Shown one piece after another: positions 23,510-35,116 of a stretch of 64,000 nucleotides of DNA. The position numbers were made by a program, and so were the translations under genes. The notes under the pieces were generated by a model. That model was given only the letters and a program-made list of their open reading frames with translations, made no database searches and was not told the DNA's origin. The stretch is from Heterocephalus glaber (taxonomy: Eukaryota > Chordata > Mammalia > Rodentia > Bathyergidae): contig NW_004624882.1 of the NCBI RefSeq assembly GCF_000247695.1, positions 3,042,968 through 3,106,967 on the forward strand. The letters are read 5' to 3'. Numbering within the stretch: the first letter of the stretch is position 1; each line of letters starts with the position of its first letter.

Positions 23510-26500
23510 ATTATCAGATATGTGAATTAGCACTTCAACTAATGATTAGTTCCTCCAGCAGTCATATCTTATTTCTACCATTTACTGTAAACTGGCATAG
23601 GTCTATGTAACCATTTACCTCAACATTTTAACTTTTGGACATTTACCTCTAGTGAGTTCAACCAGGCTTTTGACGTCCTGTGCCCAGGGAGGCCTTTCAA
23701 AGCGAGAGCTCCCCTGGGTGTCTGACTCAGAGGATCACAGTGACCCAAGGCCTTCTCCTTCCCAGGGCCTCTCGCTATGCAGGCCAGCCCAGGAGCCTGC
23801 CCAGCCAGCTCCTCTAGCGCTGAGCAATGTCTCTGCCTCTTGCCTCCTCCTGTGTTGCCACATTGGACAGGCCTCTGTATGAGGAACATGGGGGGCCAAT
23901 TCTGCCTGGAGCTGCTGCTACTGCTGAGGTGTAAGGACTCTGGAGAGGTAAGAAGATACGGTGCATATATTACTGGCTCTGCATAGCATGTCTCTTGCTA
24001 GAAGCAAGGCAGGACCCAAACTAGGCTTGGTGGGATAATGATCCCAGGGCAGGAGTGGGGAAGAGGACACAGAAGGAAGGAAAGGATGCAATAGCCCTGG
24101 AAGGATTCTCTCCTAGCACTTGAGTCTCTTTCAAGTTCCAAGTTCAGAGGGTTCAGATGACAGTTGAAATGTCTCTGCATGTTGCTTTAGGAAAAGATTT
24201 GGAGCCTTGGAGCCAGGCTGAATGGAATGCAGTGTATCATTGCCAAGACTCTCATACATTTTATTGAAAGCTTCAAGCAAATCTTAGTATGAACCTGGTC
24301 ATTTCTTTTGCACCTTTCCTTTGGCTGTTTTCTTAGTATTTGAAACTTGATGAAACTTGGCTTTCAAATACATATTGGCCTTTTAATGTTACTCTTACGT
24401 AGGCCTAGTGGTCTTCTAGTCCAATGTTTGGTGCTGCAGGCAGAGGAACTGAGGGTCAGAGTGGATCAGGCTTTGGCAGTCACCTGGCTCGTCCATGACA
24501 GAAGTGGCATAAGCATCATGGCTAGTGAGCCTCTCTTTGGGCCTTAGTCTTTGGGTACTACACAGTTACAACTGCTTGCAAGAATCCACACTGCTCCAGA
24601 AGCTACTGATTTTTATGACAGCTTGATGTTTCATAGTATACTGCTGCGGAACCACAGAATGTGGGCTGTCTCCTTCCTTGTGGCCATTCCATGCAGACGA
24701 GACAGGTAGTTGCTTCAGAAAATCTTGGATTTGCTGTTTATGTATGAGAAAGTCAGCCTCTGATGCAATCTTTATTAGTCTTTTTTTATGATTCCAGGCT
24801 TTTTATGTTTTCATAGAAGAAAATCACAATATTCACCTTTTATTATTAGCTTAGAATATTATCAAAATGTTCACAGAGCTTAGATACCTGCTGGTTTCAT
24901 ATAGCTGCAAGTAAAATTTTCTTTAAATCCTTTCTAAAGTAATAAATGTTAGTTTATGTGGTGAATATTTTTTAACACCAGCAAGATAGAATCACCAGCT
25001 TTTCTAAGGATTGGCTATTATCTTAAACTATGTGACCATTTCATTTCCATAAATTTGCATATTTCTTCCTCTGTCTATCATGTGCATGTCACTATATGCA
25101 TAAGTAATTAAAATATATATGAAGTATTTAGCTTGTTGAAAGACAAGTTATTTCTGAAGAAAATGTGCTGCTCTTCAATTATGATCATTTGCAATGTATT
25201 GAATGGTTCCATTTTGTAAGGAAAGATTTTCTATTGTGATTCTAATTACTTACAATAATAACTAATATCAAATAAAACAATTCAGGCTGTGGGGATTGCA
25301 GGTTCCTCCACACCTTTTACTATACATTGGGAACGTCTTTTTCCTAACTGAATGGGAAGGAAAAGCCACAAAGGTAGTACATCTCTTTGTTTTCCAACTG
25401 TCTCTGTAAATCTTGCTGATAGAAATTGCGCATTTTAGCAATATTTAGTAGCTACTTTAAAATTGACAACTACTTTTAAAAAGAAATAGACTTTGAGGTT
25501 CTCTCTTGTATCTATTTTTAGATGAAGAAAAATCATTTGTGGACCAAGTTGAGGCCAAGTTTCTCATCAGAAGCAGAAAATGGGATTTTGTGAAGCTGCA
25601 GAGCCTGAATTTGTCATTGCATGCAGCTGTACAAATTTGCAAACATTTCCTTCTCTAGTCAGGACCCTGTGCAAAGAGCCAGTTTGGATCGCTGCCTCGG
25701 TAGCGAACATTGGTGGAGGCTGCAATACCGGAAGCCATTGAGATATTTAAATCTTTTCGTATATTTTAATCTGGGCATTAAATGCCAGGTTGAGAGAGTG
25801 TACAAGCCAATTAGTTCTGATTCATTGTCATGCTAGAAATATATCAGCGGCCTTTTATATTCTGGATGTTCTTGGTGAATTTCAGAATATCACTTAAAAA
25901 ACCTTGTGTGTATGCATTGCACATGTATCCTCAGGGCTATCTGAAAGGGAAGATGGGGGTGGGGGTGGGGGGCAAGGCCTGAGTTTTTGAAAAGACATCA
26001 TTGTGTCGCACTGTAGCTTTCTCTGACCTAATCAATAAGAGACAGTACCTTACAGTTCTTATGAGCACTGGGTATGTGTTTATTTGTCTCAGTTCATCCT
26101 TTGGAACCAGGGAAGCTGTGTCCATGCGCAAGTGAACTCCCACCCCTGGGATAGATGATCCTCCCTTGATTGCCATGACAACACTGAACCACTTGCCAAG
26201 ATGTGCAGAGGTTTCTTCCCCTTACTGCAGAGCAGTGATTGTGTTACGAATTCTTTGGTTGGTTTTATGATTAGCTCCTTAGCTCATAATTGGGAGGTCA
26301 AATGGGCAGGAAAATTAAAGACAGGAGACTAGCTTCAAGATTCTGATAAGGTTAAATTCACATTCACTGTTAGAAATGAGATATAAGTTGTATTAATTAG
26401 AATCCTACATGTAGATGACAAATTAGTTTGTTTTTTAAATAGTACTCTTCAAAAATGAGATAAACTGTGTGTATATGTTTTTTCAAAGGTCTTAATTTCT

Positions 26501-26580
26501 TGTTAAAAGTTAAAGTTTAGACAACTCTTCATCTGTAACTTGTGAGCAGACAGTGCTTCTATAATGTAAGAATTAAATGC
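23510..26580. other. Mostly unassigned intronic sequence
   Basis: It contains a GC-richer patch at 23640-23960 with short frames on both strands, a possible MIR remnant near 24430-24530 and a repeat-poor patch at 25540-26380. No exon could be supported. Confidence 0.4.
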
Positions 26581-26584
26581 ACTA

Positions 26585-26660
26585 ATATATGTCATGTGCT
26601 TAGAAGAGTGCCTGTAATCTAAGAGCCCAGTAACTGTTCAATGTCATTATTATCTTTTTA
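26585..26660 (+). mobile_element. MIR SINE 3' end fragment
   Basis: GTGCTTAGAAGAGTGCCTGT and CCCAGTAACTGTTCAATGTC. Confidence 0.55.
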
Positions 26661-27804
26661 TATTATTGTATCTGGAATGTTTAATACTCATATGGTTCAT
26701 TCAGCAGATATTAAGCACACCAACCAATTTCCAGGCATTTTTCTAAATCTGCCTCAAGCAGCTTGTTAGCTACTGGGGAGACTGTTGTAGATATGTGTAG
26801 TTGCTTAAAATGGAAATATGGCCAACATGTTGTGGGAAGCATAAACTCTTTGCCCAAGCACTCCAGCCCACAATGACTAGTGAGATAAGGTCCCTAGAAG
26901 AGAATGCATTGACATGATGTTCATTGAGATTGTTCTCCTGATGTAGTACATGGAGGGAAGCAGGGAGAAGGTTGAATTCCCTTTGAAAAGTGTCTTGAAT
27001 TTTCTACAATATTTGGACAGATGGGATACCTCATGTCCTGGGTCCTTCAGATATTCCAGGTCACCCAAGGTCCATGCCCAGACAATGTGGGTCTCTTCTA
27101 CTTAGAATGCACTGATTTTTATTCTTCATGGCTGTAGGGCTTCTTTTCATAATACTTTTGTAACAAAAACTTTATTATAATCATCAAATTATACTTTTGG
27201 AGAATGGTGGTTCTGAAAATCAGGAAAATTTACATATCTTTAATCCCTGCCCACTCTGAGTATAAAACTACTAATTTCTCACTATATGGCCACATTCAAG
27301 CAAGTCTCAGAACAGAATTCTTCTAAACTAAGTGAATTTTAATTCAGTAGATACACTAGTGTCTAATAGTCTGCTTATTTTTCTCCCCTTTATCACGGAG
27401 AAAATCACTTTTAGGTAACCTTCTGGGAAGCAAATAACACATTCACTTTTAAGTAATTTCTGAAGAAGCAAAGAACTATCCTAACTTGTGCAGGATAATT
27501 TTGATCTAAACCAGCCAACTTAAGCCTAGGGCAGCTCTCTCTTTCTCTTGATCTTGCAAATTTGCTTTACCATCTTGCCACTCTACAAGTTATTTGGAGT
27601 TTTTTCTAATGCAGGAGGTGGAGAAAATGAAAGCCTACTGTATGTGGTCCTATCTCAAGTTTACCAGCTTTAAGATTTGAGCTCTTGGTTTTTCTTTCCA
27701 GTGATGTAAAAAAAATGCACACAGACTTGTAGATTTGTTCTGAAATCTTCTGTGCATGGAATTCTGGACACCCAACATGACTCAAAGTTGACATGGTTTT
27801 CTAA

Positions 27805-28015
27805 GTTAGAGTTTCTCAACCTCAGCAGTGTTGACATTCGAGACCAGCTCATTTTTTGTCCTGGAGCTCTTCTGTAAACTGCTGAAAGCTCCTCCACCCA
27901 GGAGATACCAAGAACACTGCTCTACCCCCACCCCTGCTCCCTTTCTGACTCTAGATATTGTCAAATATCCCCTAGGAGGCACAGCTATCCCTGGCTAAGA
28001 ACCACTCCTCTAGCT
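27805..28015 (+). mobile_element. Ancient hAT-Charlie-type DNA transposon, disrupted
   Basis: TTTCTCAACCTCAGCAGTGT at one end and CTATCCCTGGCTAAGAACCA at the other, with the middle altered. Confidence 0.6.
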
Positions 28016-28519
28016 AGAAACAGTATGAAAAAGAAATTCTTAAAGTAGAATTAGCTTAACTGAGACCAGTGCCAGATGGATGGGTATGTGTTAGGAGTCA
28101 CTGTAGAAAGTCCCACCCTAGAAAGAAGGTGAAAAGGGCGGGGGGGTGTCTCATGGCTTGGCTTTCCCTGTGCCTTGTGTGACCAATACATACACCTGTT
28201 GGATTCATTCCCTTTTACTGTCAGGTGGGAAATTGAGGGTGAGGACCAGTCTGCGGGGTGACAAAGAATAGCACCTGAGGATGTCAGGTAGAAGAAATTG
28301 GGGATCACACAATCTCACCTTCAGTAAGGGAGATGACACATTGAGAAACAGCAAACACGATCGACTTTGAAACCTTTGGCATGGGAAACTTCCGTGTGGC
28401 ATCCAAAATTCTGGGAGACCCCTGTTTCCAAGTGTGTAGTATTCCCTTTGGAGGCCCACAGAGTCAGAAGAAGGCTTCCCTTGGGAATATAAGAGCTGCA
28501 GCTAGCAATGATTGAACTT

Positions 28520-28650
28520 GGAGATTAGTAACATGAAAAGACTCAGAGAAGGACAACAGGACATTGAGGACACGGAGGCACAGAGAGGCTAAGAACTTTG
28601 ACCACATTCCCACAGAAGATAGTCTATGTCCTGATTTTGAACACAACACT
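28520..28650 (+). mobile_element. MIR-like SINE fragment
   Basis: GACACGGAGGCACAGAGAGG then CTAAGAACTTTGACCACATT, the MIR core-flank pattern. Confidence 0.5.
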
Positions 28651-28659
28651 CTGGTTGTA

Positions 28660-29774
28660 AAATGGGCATATCCACCCCCAACTACACCCACGACACTGGA
28701 AAGCATCTTTTCACTTGGGTGGACACTTAACTGGTCCCAGAGTCCCCTCATCCCACAACTAAATATGAAGCACAGAAAATGCTTGGGGGAGGAAAACAAG
28801 ACTTGGATGTTTTCAGGACATGATATAGTTTAATGTTATTGGGAAAAATTTAATAGTAAGAAAATAAATGCTGATCTTGGGGTGTTTTTGGTCAACCATG
28901 GGACAATAATATTTATAAGGGGGCTTTATTGACTTAGGTTTTTGATAAAGCAGCCAGGTGTGATTTATTGAGGTAATTGTCTCGGAACACAAATTACTAC
29001 TCTTCTATCTTCAGCTTCTTCACCCCTTACCATGCCTACCCCAGTCTTCTTCCTCAAGTATTACTTATCTTCTAGAAGAGTCAGGTGTTTCACAAGAAGC
29101 TAGTATGGACTTTTCACAGCAGGCAAGTATTTTTTCATATCTAAATGTCAGCCAGTGACCCCTACTGATGAGCCTCCAGAACAAGTGAGGAGAAAAGGAA
29201 TTAGGAGCCAAATCACCAAAAATAAGTGAAAACTCTAACTAATAAGAATTTCATAAAAAGCATAGATTGATGAGTATCTACTTAAGACAAGGTGAAATGC
29301 TACTAGATCCTGCTATGTCCCAGAAATGTAGAAAATTGGTTGATACTGTTTTTCTCTTGTGATTCCTGTTAAGCTATACACAGTGGAATCTCACATAATT
29401 TTTTAAATCAACAGAGTTATCTGATATATTATTTTCTAAGTCTTGGATTTAAACTCAGTCTTTGTATTTCCTGTTATTGTTTACTTCCAAGGGGATAACT
29501 TCAGATTTAGGGGGAAAGTCTAGATTTTCATTTTGTGTGGCATTAGGAAGAAAAGAGAAGTAAATTTGACATTAGTTGCAAATAAAAGGAGCAACTTGAC
29601 CTTTCTCCTTGATAGAATTTTTTATAGGAAGAAGTATGATGTACCTAGGTAGCAATAATTCATACCATAGGTATATATTTTTTCAAAGGTTGGAGAGGAG
29701 TGAAGCTTTATTTAAATTTCAAGTTCCTCAAAAGGTATGAGTCTCCACATATGTCTTTTTACTATGAGTAAATC

Positions 29775-29808
<34 letters not shown>

Positions 29809-30420
29809 CCCCATGTTTCATGCTACACTGTTAGTTTGAACAGCAAAAAAAAAAAAGAGAGAGAATGTAAGTATTTTCTAATGTTTACAGGCAGTAAATC
29901 TCTCTCAAAGACAGACACAAGTATTTTTTTCTTATTTTTATCTTTTATTTCAGCTTAAACTATAATCACTTTCCATTGAATTTCTAGGTCAAGGGCAGAC
30001 TTCGCCTTCTACTTTCAGTGCGGATATTGCTGGTTTACAGTCTGAAATTAAAAAAGAAAAATCCTTTGGTAGTAAATCAGTTCAAATATAAGCAGGAAAA
30101 TTAATGTATTTCAAATCCGGATTTATCTGTTTTAAAGGACAACTAGAGGGGAAACCATTTTCTGTATGTGGTTTGGCCTGAGGAAAAGAATGACACTTCT
30201 CTCATTCTTAGAAAAATGTTCATGAGAGATCTGAATCACTGACATGCTAAGAAATAACTTGTTGTGGATGTTTAAGATTAACAATTTTAGCCAAAAAAAT
30301 CTGTGTTGTTTTGTCTTTTATTTAAAATGTTTGAATTAATAAAAGTTTTCTTCTAGCTCAGAGAGCAGTGTGTAGAAAAATTGACTAATAAAACTCGCAA
30401 TGGAAATGGAAAAGTTCTGC
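28660..30420. other. Unassigned intronic sequence
   Basis: Apart from the (GT)n tract at 29777, nothing recognisable. Confidence 0.4.
29777..29806. repeat. (GT)n microsatellite
   Basis: About 15 uninterrupted GT units. Confidence 0.95.
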
Positions 30421-30424
30421 AACT

Positions 30425-30585
30425 ATACTGTCCAATGTTATAGTCACACATCTAGTGTGGCTGTTTATCACTTAAAATGTGTCACCTGCTACTGAGACAC
30501 TGAATTTTAAATTTTATTTAATGTTAATCCATTGATATCTAAATAGCCACATGGGACTACCAGATTGGATAGTACAGGTAGGGAG
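30425..30585 (+). mobile_element. hAT-like DNA transposon fragment with inverted ends
   Basis: It begins TACTGTCCAAT and ends ATTGGATAGTA, inverted copies with one mismatch, with CACATCTAGTGTGGCTG and GCCACATGGGACTACC inside. This is the layout of an old MER1-type element. The exact family was not resolved. Confidence 0.65.
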
Positions 30586-31220
30586 GGTAATTACCAGTTA
30601 ATATTCATCTCTGGTTTGCAATTTTCCATTGCATTATCACCCTATACATCTAAATTTTGACTTGGAAAATGTTGCAATTATTACTGTCTTTGACAATGAG
30701 AAATTTCAGATAATTTTTTGAATCTCCGTCCTCAATACATGCTATTAAGATAGACAGTTCTGAAAATACATCCTGGAAATTGGCTTGTTAACTCGTATTT
30801 TCCCTTGCCTTTTCTAATAAGTGAACTTATTTTCTGGTTAGAGTTATTTGTTAAAGTTGACCTCTAGCATGATTCAAACTCAATATAATTAAGCATAGGA
30901 AAGAAAAATGTACACTGTAGCCAGTGGAGAGTCCATTGAATTTTAGGTTAGCAATAGTTCAGGCATTTACTGAAATCAAAAGAGAACTAATCCAATATGA
31001 AAAGTTACTGCAGACTTCCAACTTTTAAAGGTTTACATAATAGACATTTTATGTTGCCTATGGCTTCCCTGCTTTTTGAACCTGATCCACCTCCACCAGA
31101 CTTTCAGCAATACTGGCCCTCACTGCATGTGGAATCCACATGATATTTCAGTTAATAAAATAATTTAAATACATGCCTATTATCTATCAAAAGTAAATAA
31201 AGAACAAAATATCTACATAC

Positions 31221-31262
31221 CTGCTGCCTTGAGTTCTGGTACCACTTCAAAGGGGTATGCAC
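31221..31262 (-). CDS. AMELX: Candidate AMELX exon 9 (duplicate of exon 5)
   Basis: These 42 nt translate VHTPLKWYQNSRQQ. Compared with exon 5 there are six substitutions and an in-frame 3-nt deletion, and the LKWYQ core is kept. The acceptor (CTCTTAAG) is identical to that of exon 5, and an intact donor GTATGT remains. If read as a terminal exon, the frame continues to a TAA at 31152-31154, 23 codons after the exon-5-like block. I see no AATAAA just beyond it. The in-frame deletion and preserved splice sites argue against simple decay, but neutral survival is possible. Confidence 0.7.
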
Positions 31263-31353
31263 CTTAAGAGAAAGAGACAGTAGAATGCATTTGATTTAAA
31301 TGAGTTTTACCCAACATATAAACTCACTAATGCAGTATGAAATATAGACTCAC

Positions 31354-31395
31354 TAATGTAGTCCTGTCAATATTGATAGCCTGAATATGTGACTT
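31354..31395 (-). CDS. AMELX: Candidate AMELX exon 8 (duplicate of exon 4)
   Basis: These 42 nt translate KSHIQAINIDRTTL. They differ from exon 4 at 4 of 42 positions and have the same acceptor (TTTTGTAG) and donor (GTGAGT). The exon is phase 0, so exon 6 could splice straight to it, skipping exon 7. In mouse and rat, amelogenin transcripts with 3' exons 8 and 9 are known and are thought to derive from exons 4 and 5; this copy fits that origin. Whether it is used in this species cannot be told from DNA. Confidence 0.75.
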
Positions 31396-31429
31396 CTACA
31401 AAAGAAAGAAGGTAAACATTAGTTGGTTC

Positions 31430-31600
31430 TTCCTGTGTGTCAGGTACTGTGCTACATCTCTCATATACATTTTTCATGTTTTCTCACATGATTCCAGCAA
31501 GTATCACCACCCTTACTTTTATAGCTAAGACCATAAAGAGTTTGAGTTCGCTGATCTGACTGAGGCTACAAAAGTACTAACTGTTTAATTCCACAATTCT
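31430..31600 (+). mobile_element. MIR SINE fragment (duplicated copy)
   Basis: GTGTCAGGTACTGTGCTACA to CTGACTGAGGCTACAAAAGT. Homologous to the MIR at 36206-36375, carried along in the exon 4-5 duplication. Confidence 0.75.
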
Positions 31601-31619
31601 TGCTCTCCACTGAAAGAGC

Positions 31620-33210
31620 AGGACAGCTGCAGCTGGTCCCAGGATTGGTTAATACAGGGGTACAATGAGGTCATCAAAACCCCGGAGACTTCTCATCTTT
31701 CCACTTTCCCTTCCTGGTCACAAGATGATGGACACAGGTATGGGCATCATCTTCAAAATAATAGATCCAAAGATGGAGCCACACTTTTTCCTAGCATGGA
31801 CCTATGTATTTTTTTTTAATTAGAGAGCAAATGTTTCCCTAGAGGGTATTCCTCTCCCAAGAGACTTGCCCTTGTCCTCACTCAGTGTTCAGGGTCCACC
31901 ACAACCCATCCCTAAGCCAATCACTGATAAGGACAAAAATAGCTTTGGTAGTTGATGCCATAATTGGCATGGAAGAATGGACATTCACCACCTCAGGCAG
32001 GGAAGGAGGTGCATCTCTCCTGAGCTGGTGGAAGGCCAGATGCTGGGATGAATTCCTTCTCTGGCAACAAGGAAGAAATGGTGAGGAAAGCTATTAGGCA
32101 GCTCGCTAGTGATGGTGGCCATATTTGCCAGAGCAATTTGACTGTACTTCTACCATAACATAAACATAATTTGTCCTTCTCTTGTGATCTTGTTTGATCA
32201 CTTTGGTAGATTCTAGATACCTTTAGAATGGTGACTTAGTGTTTTCACCAGCACATGGTGAAATGTGCTAATGCCTTGTCCTAGACAGTACTTGATAAAT
32301 ATTTACTCAATTGATTAAATTGGCCCATGCCAACTGATTAAAAGCCTTCTTACCATTTTTATTGAATCTAAATCATTTAAAATCAAGTTATTTGTTTGAA
32401 TATTGACACCCTCCCGGTAAAATTATGTTTATTCATTCCAGAAAATGATTAAGGGACCTTAATCATAAAGGTACTGGAATAAAGTTACTGTGGATGCTGT
32501 GTAATATAAACCCTGCACAGACTGTTTACAATTTTGTGTGGGTGTAGGAGGAAAAAAGGATTCAGATATAAACATGAGTGGGGAAAAAACTTGTTTTGAG
32601 TTCATTTTATGCATTTGTTAACATTTTGAAGACTATGCAGTAAAATTTATCATCTTCAAGATTATGAAGTGAAAGAAATGACTTGTATATAAAATCACTA
32701 TGGTTCTCTATTTGAAGCTCCATTACTAAATTTTTTCTTAGGAAGATTAATTATTTCAATCATTTTAAATTTAGTATATTATACATATCACATAATTTCA
32801 CTTAAAATATTTTTCTGTAAAATGAGATCAAAAGACCAAATTTTGATTACTAATGTGGTGTGAAGCATAAAGCCAATGGGCCAAGTCCTAAGTCATTTTA
32901 TAATATAAACATTACTTTAAAGTTTATCTTTCTCAATGCAAAGCATTTTTCATCTAAACTTTCCTTCATTTGGTTCAGGATCAGTGACTGTACATGTTCA
33001 TCATTTTTCACTTTATAGACTATTATAACTGATGTATAAACTTCTATTTTTTAAAAAAGTTTTGAGATAATAAAAAGTTTCTCTAAAAAGAAATACAGTC
33101 TTATTTGCCTGCCCAATGGTCAATTTGTACGTGTAAACAAACAATTCCTACTTTATTCAAGAATATTGATTTATAATATACTCTCTAGAGTGACATGCAA
33201 ATTTAACTTT
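31620..33210. other. AMELX 3' flank between exon 7 and the exon 4-5 copy
   Basis: Mostly unassigned. A short L2-end-like piece (about 32280-32320) is the only repeat noted. If exons 8-9 are used, this is part of the intron before exon 8. Confidence 0.4.
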
Positions 33211-33212
33211 AA

Positions 33213-33401
33213 GCCAGGCGTGGCGGTGCACACCTGTCATCCCAGCACTCTGGGAGGCTGAGGCAAGAGAATCGCAAGTTTGATCCCAACCTGGGCAACT
33301 TAGCAACTTAGCGAGACCCTGTCTCAAAACAAAAAATAAAAAGGGCTGGGGATGTAGCTCAGTGCGAAGGCCCTGGGTTCAATCCTCAGTACCACAAAAA
33401 A
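33213..33401 (+). mobile_element. B1-ID compound SINE
   Basis: A B1 (7SL-derived) body (GCCAGGCGTGGCGGTGCACA, GGGAGGCTGAGGCAAGAGAA, GAGACCCTGTCTCAAAA) is joined by an A-rich linker to an ID-like tRNA part (GGGCTGGGGATGTAGCTCAG, GGGTTCAATCCTCAGTACC). Such B1-dID elements are characteristic of squirrels, mountain beaver and dormice. It lies just beyond the AMELX poly(A) site, opposite in strand. Confidence 0.9.
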
Positions 33402-33427
33402 GTGAAGTTTAATTCAACACAAAGACA

Positions 33428-33590
33428 TGAATGATTTTTAAAACATTTTATTGTCTGCTATTGATACTTATTTTTAGTTACAGAACTTGCTAAATAAAAT
33501 GATTGCAGGCACAAATCATTGTGTTCTTGTGTCATTCCTAAAAGCAACTGAAATATCTACTTCAGTTCTCTCATTTTCTGATTTTTAATC
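33428..33590 (-). CDS. AMELX: AMELX exon 7: last codon, stop and 3' UTR
   Basis: The exon begins GATTAA directly after the acceptor TTTTTTTCAG, giving the final Asp and the stop (33585-33587). That is the standard amelogenin ending, KREEVD. The roughly 155-nt 3' UTR matches the conserved amelogenin 3' UTR in character and ends with a poly(A) signal. The 3' end is approximate. Confidence 0.93.
33447..33452 (-). terminator. AMELX: AMELX poly(A) signal AATAAA
   Basis: The canonical hexamer on the minus strand lies 132 nt after the stop codon. The cleavage site should fall some 15-25 nt beyond it, near 33428. Confidence 0.8.
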
Positions 33591-33804
33591 CTGAAAAAAA
33601 TAGCAAAAGGAACAATTAAAATAATTTACAAACATTCTCAGTGAGTACCGTTTACAATAACATGTGTGGCTTCTGTCTTGTCAAAACAATGTACAACCAC
33701 TGAGTTGAACTCTATAACTTCTAAAGTGTCTTTCTTCTGTCATTGTCATTAGATATTAGGTCCCTACCTTCAGGATATATGGTCTATTATTTAATAATAA
33801 AATA

Positions 33805-33975
33805 ACAATTGTTACCTTTCATTGGGTACTTCCTGCCTTCCAGGTTCTGAGCTCATCACTTTATTTCATTTTCCATGAAATAACTCAAAAAAACTATCAA
33901 TAGTTATACTCTAATTTTAAGCAAAAGGAAATTGAGTTTTAAGGAGTTCAAATTATTTGTCCAAAGTCACCTTTG
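33805..33975 (+). mobile_element. MIR SINE in AMELX intron 6
   Basis: TTCATTGGGTACTTCCTGCC, AAAGGAAATTGAGTTTTAAG, TTGTCCAAAGTCACC. A further MIR-like piece lies at 34305-34385 (CCAGAACTGGAACCCAGGTG). Confidence 0.7.
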
Positions 33976-35116
33976 CATAAGTGGTTTTGGGAAGGTAAGT
34001 GTACATTAGAAAGTCCATGATGTTAATTATTTAATAAAGAGGTAAATAAATCTATTTTCTATGGAAACAGAGAACATGTACCTTATATTAGAATGATCAA
34101 TGATAGGCACCGCATTATTTCATCCCAATCAGTTTTTAAATATTCTACCTCATCTTCTCTATAAATTGCTCACAATTGTGAAGCCATATCTGGTATTTAT
34201 TATAATTTCTTACTAGGAAACTACAGCATCTATAGTTGGGCAAAAGAAAAATTAGCTGATTTGGTCACTTCCCATATTTTAAAGAAGTGAAGACACCCAT
34301 AAATTTGAAGTGATTTGTGCAATGCTACCTCCTCTTTGAGGGCAAAGCCAGAACTGGAACCCAGGTGTCCTGGCTCCCCATCTAGGTTACTTCCAACTCA
34401 CTCGTCTCTGCTTCTCAGTAGTAAAACCATCAATAGCATTTATAAACTAGAATCACATAATCTCACACGCAGCATTTATAGATGTGGAGAAGGGTCATTT
34501 TATTGACTATTCCCATTTGTTTGGAAGAGCTCCCCATAATGAAAGAGGATTTAGTACTTAACTGTGATAACTTCTGGCTAAAAGCTCAATTTATTGGGCC
34601 TCAGCACTGAAAAGGAATCTAACTGTCTGTTTTAGTTTCCTTCAAGTTTGACAACCAGTTTAAACAGCTAATCTTCCTTTAGGGATGTAAAGAGATTTCC
34701 TATTTGCTTTTCGTAGTTTTTCAAATATTTGTACCCTTTCACTCTTGAAAAGTATTCCTTTTTTAAATCCTCACTGCAATTTTAGTTTAGCTAGTCAACC
34801 TTTGGAATATAAAAATTGATATTCCCTTTCACTATTACTCTGAGTTGATGGGTTTCTGTAATATATATTCTGATAGAAATTCAGTCATTGTCAAATTTGA
34901 ACCCATACATATCAAAACTGGTCTTAATTACCAAGCCAAGTAGATAAATGCATTTATAGCATAAAATTACAGTACATGCATGGACCTAGTAAAATCATGG
35001 GCCTGTAGTTATGCAACTGTAGGCCCTGAGTTATTTGTGAACTTAGAACTACGGACCCAGCTCTGCTGTACCACTTCCCCAGGATTTGCCTTTTAGTGGC
35101 TTCAAGGTGTACTTAC

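Larger units (their letters stand above)
31130..31620 (-). repeat. Segmental copy of AMELX intron 3 (part) - exon 4 - intron 4 - exon 5
   Basis: About 490 bp are in the same orientation as, and alignable with, 35880-36400. Shared landmarks are the MIR fragment upstream of exon 4, both exons, the 91-nt intron and the sequence after exon 5. Similarity fades near 31130 and 31620. It lies about 2 kb beyond the exon 7 poly(A) signal. Confidence 0.88.

Noticed and set aside
23652..23986. GC-richer patch with open frames on both strands, possibly an exon
   Set aside because: No match to amelogenin or to ARHGAP6 protein as I know it, and no convincing splice pair.
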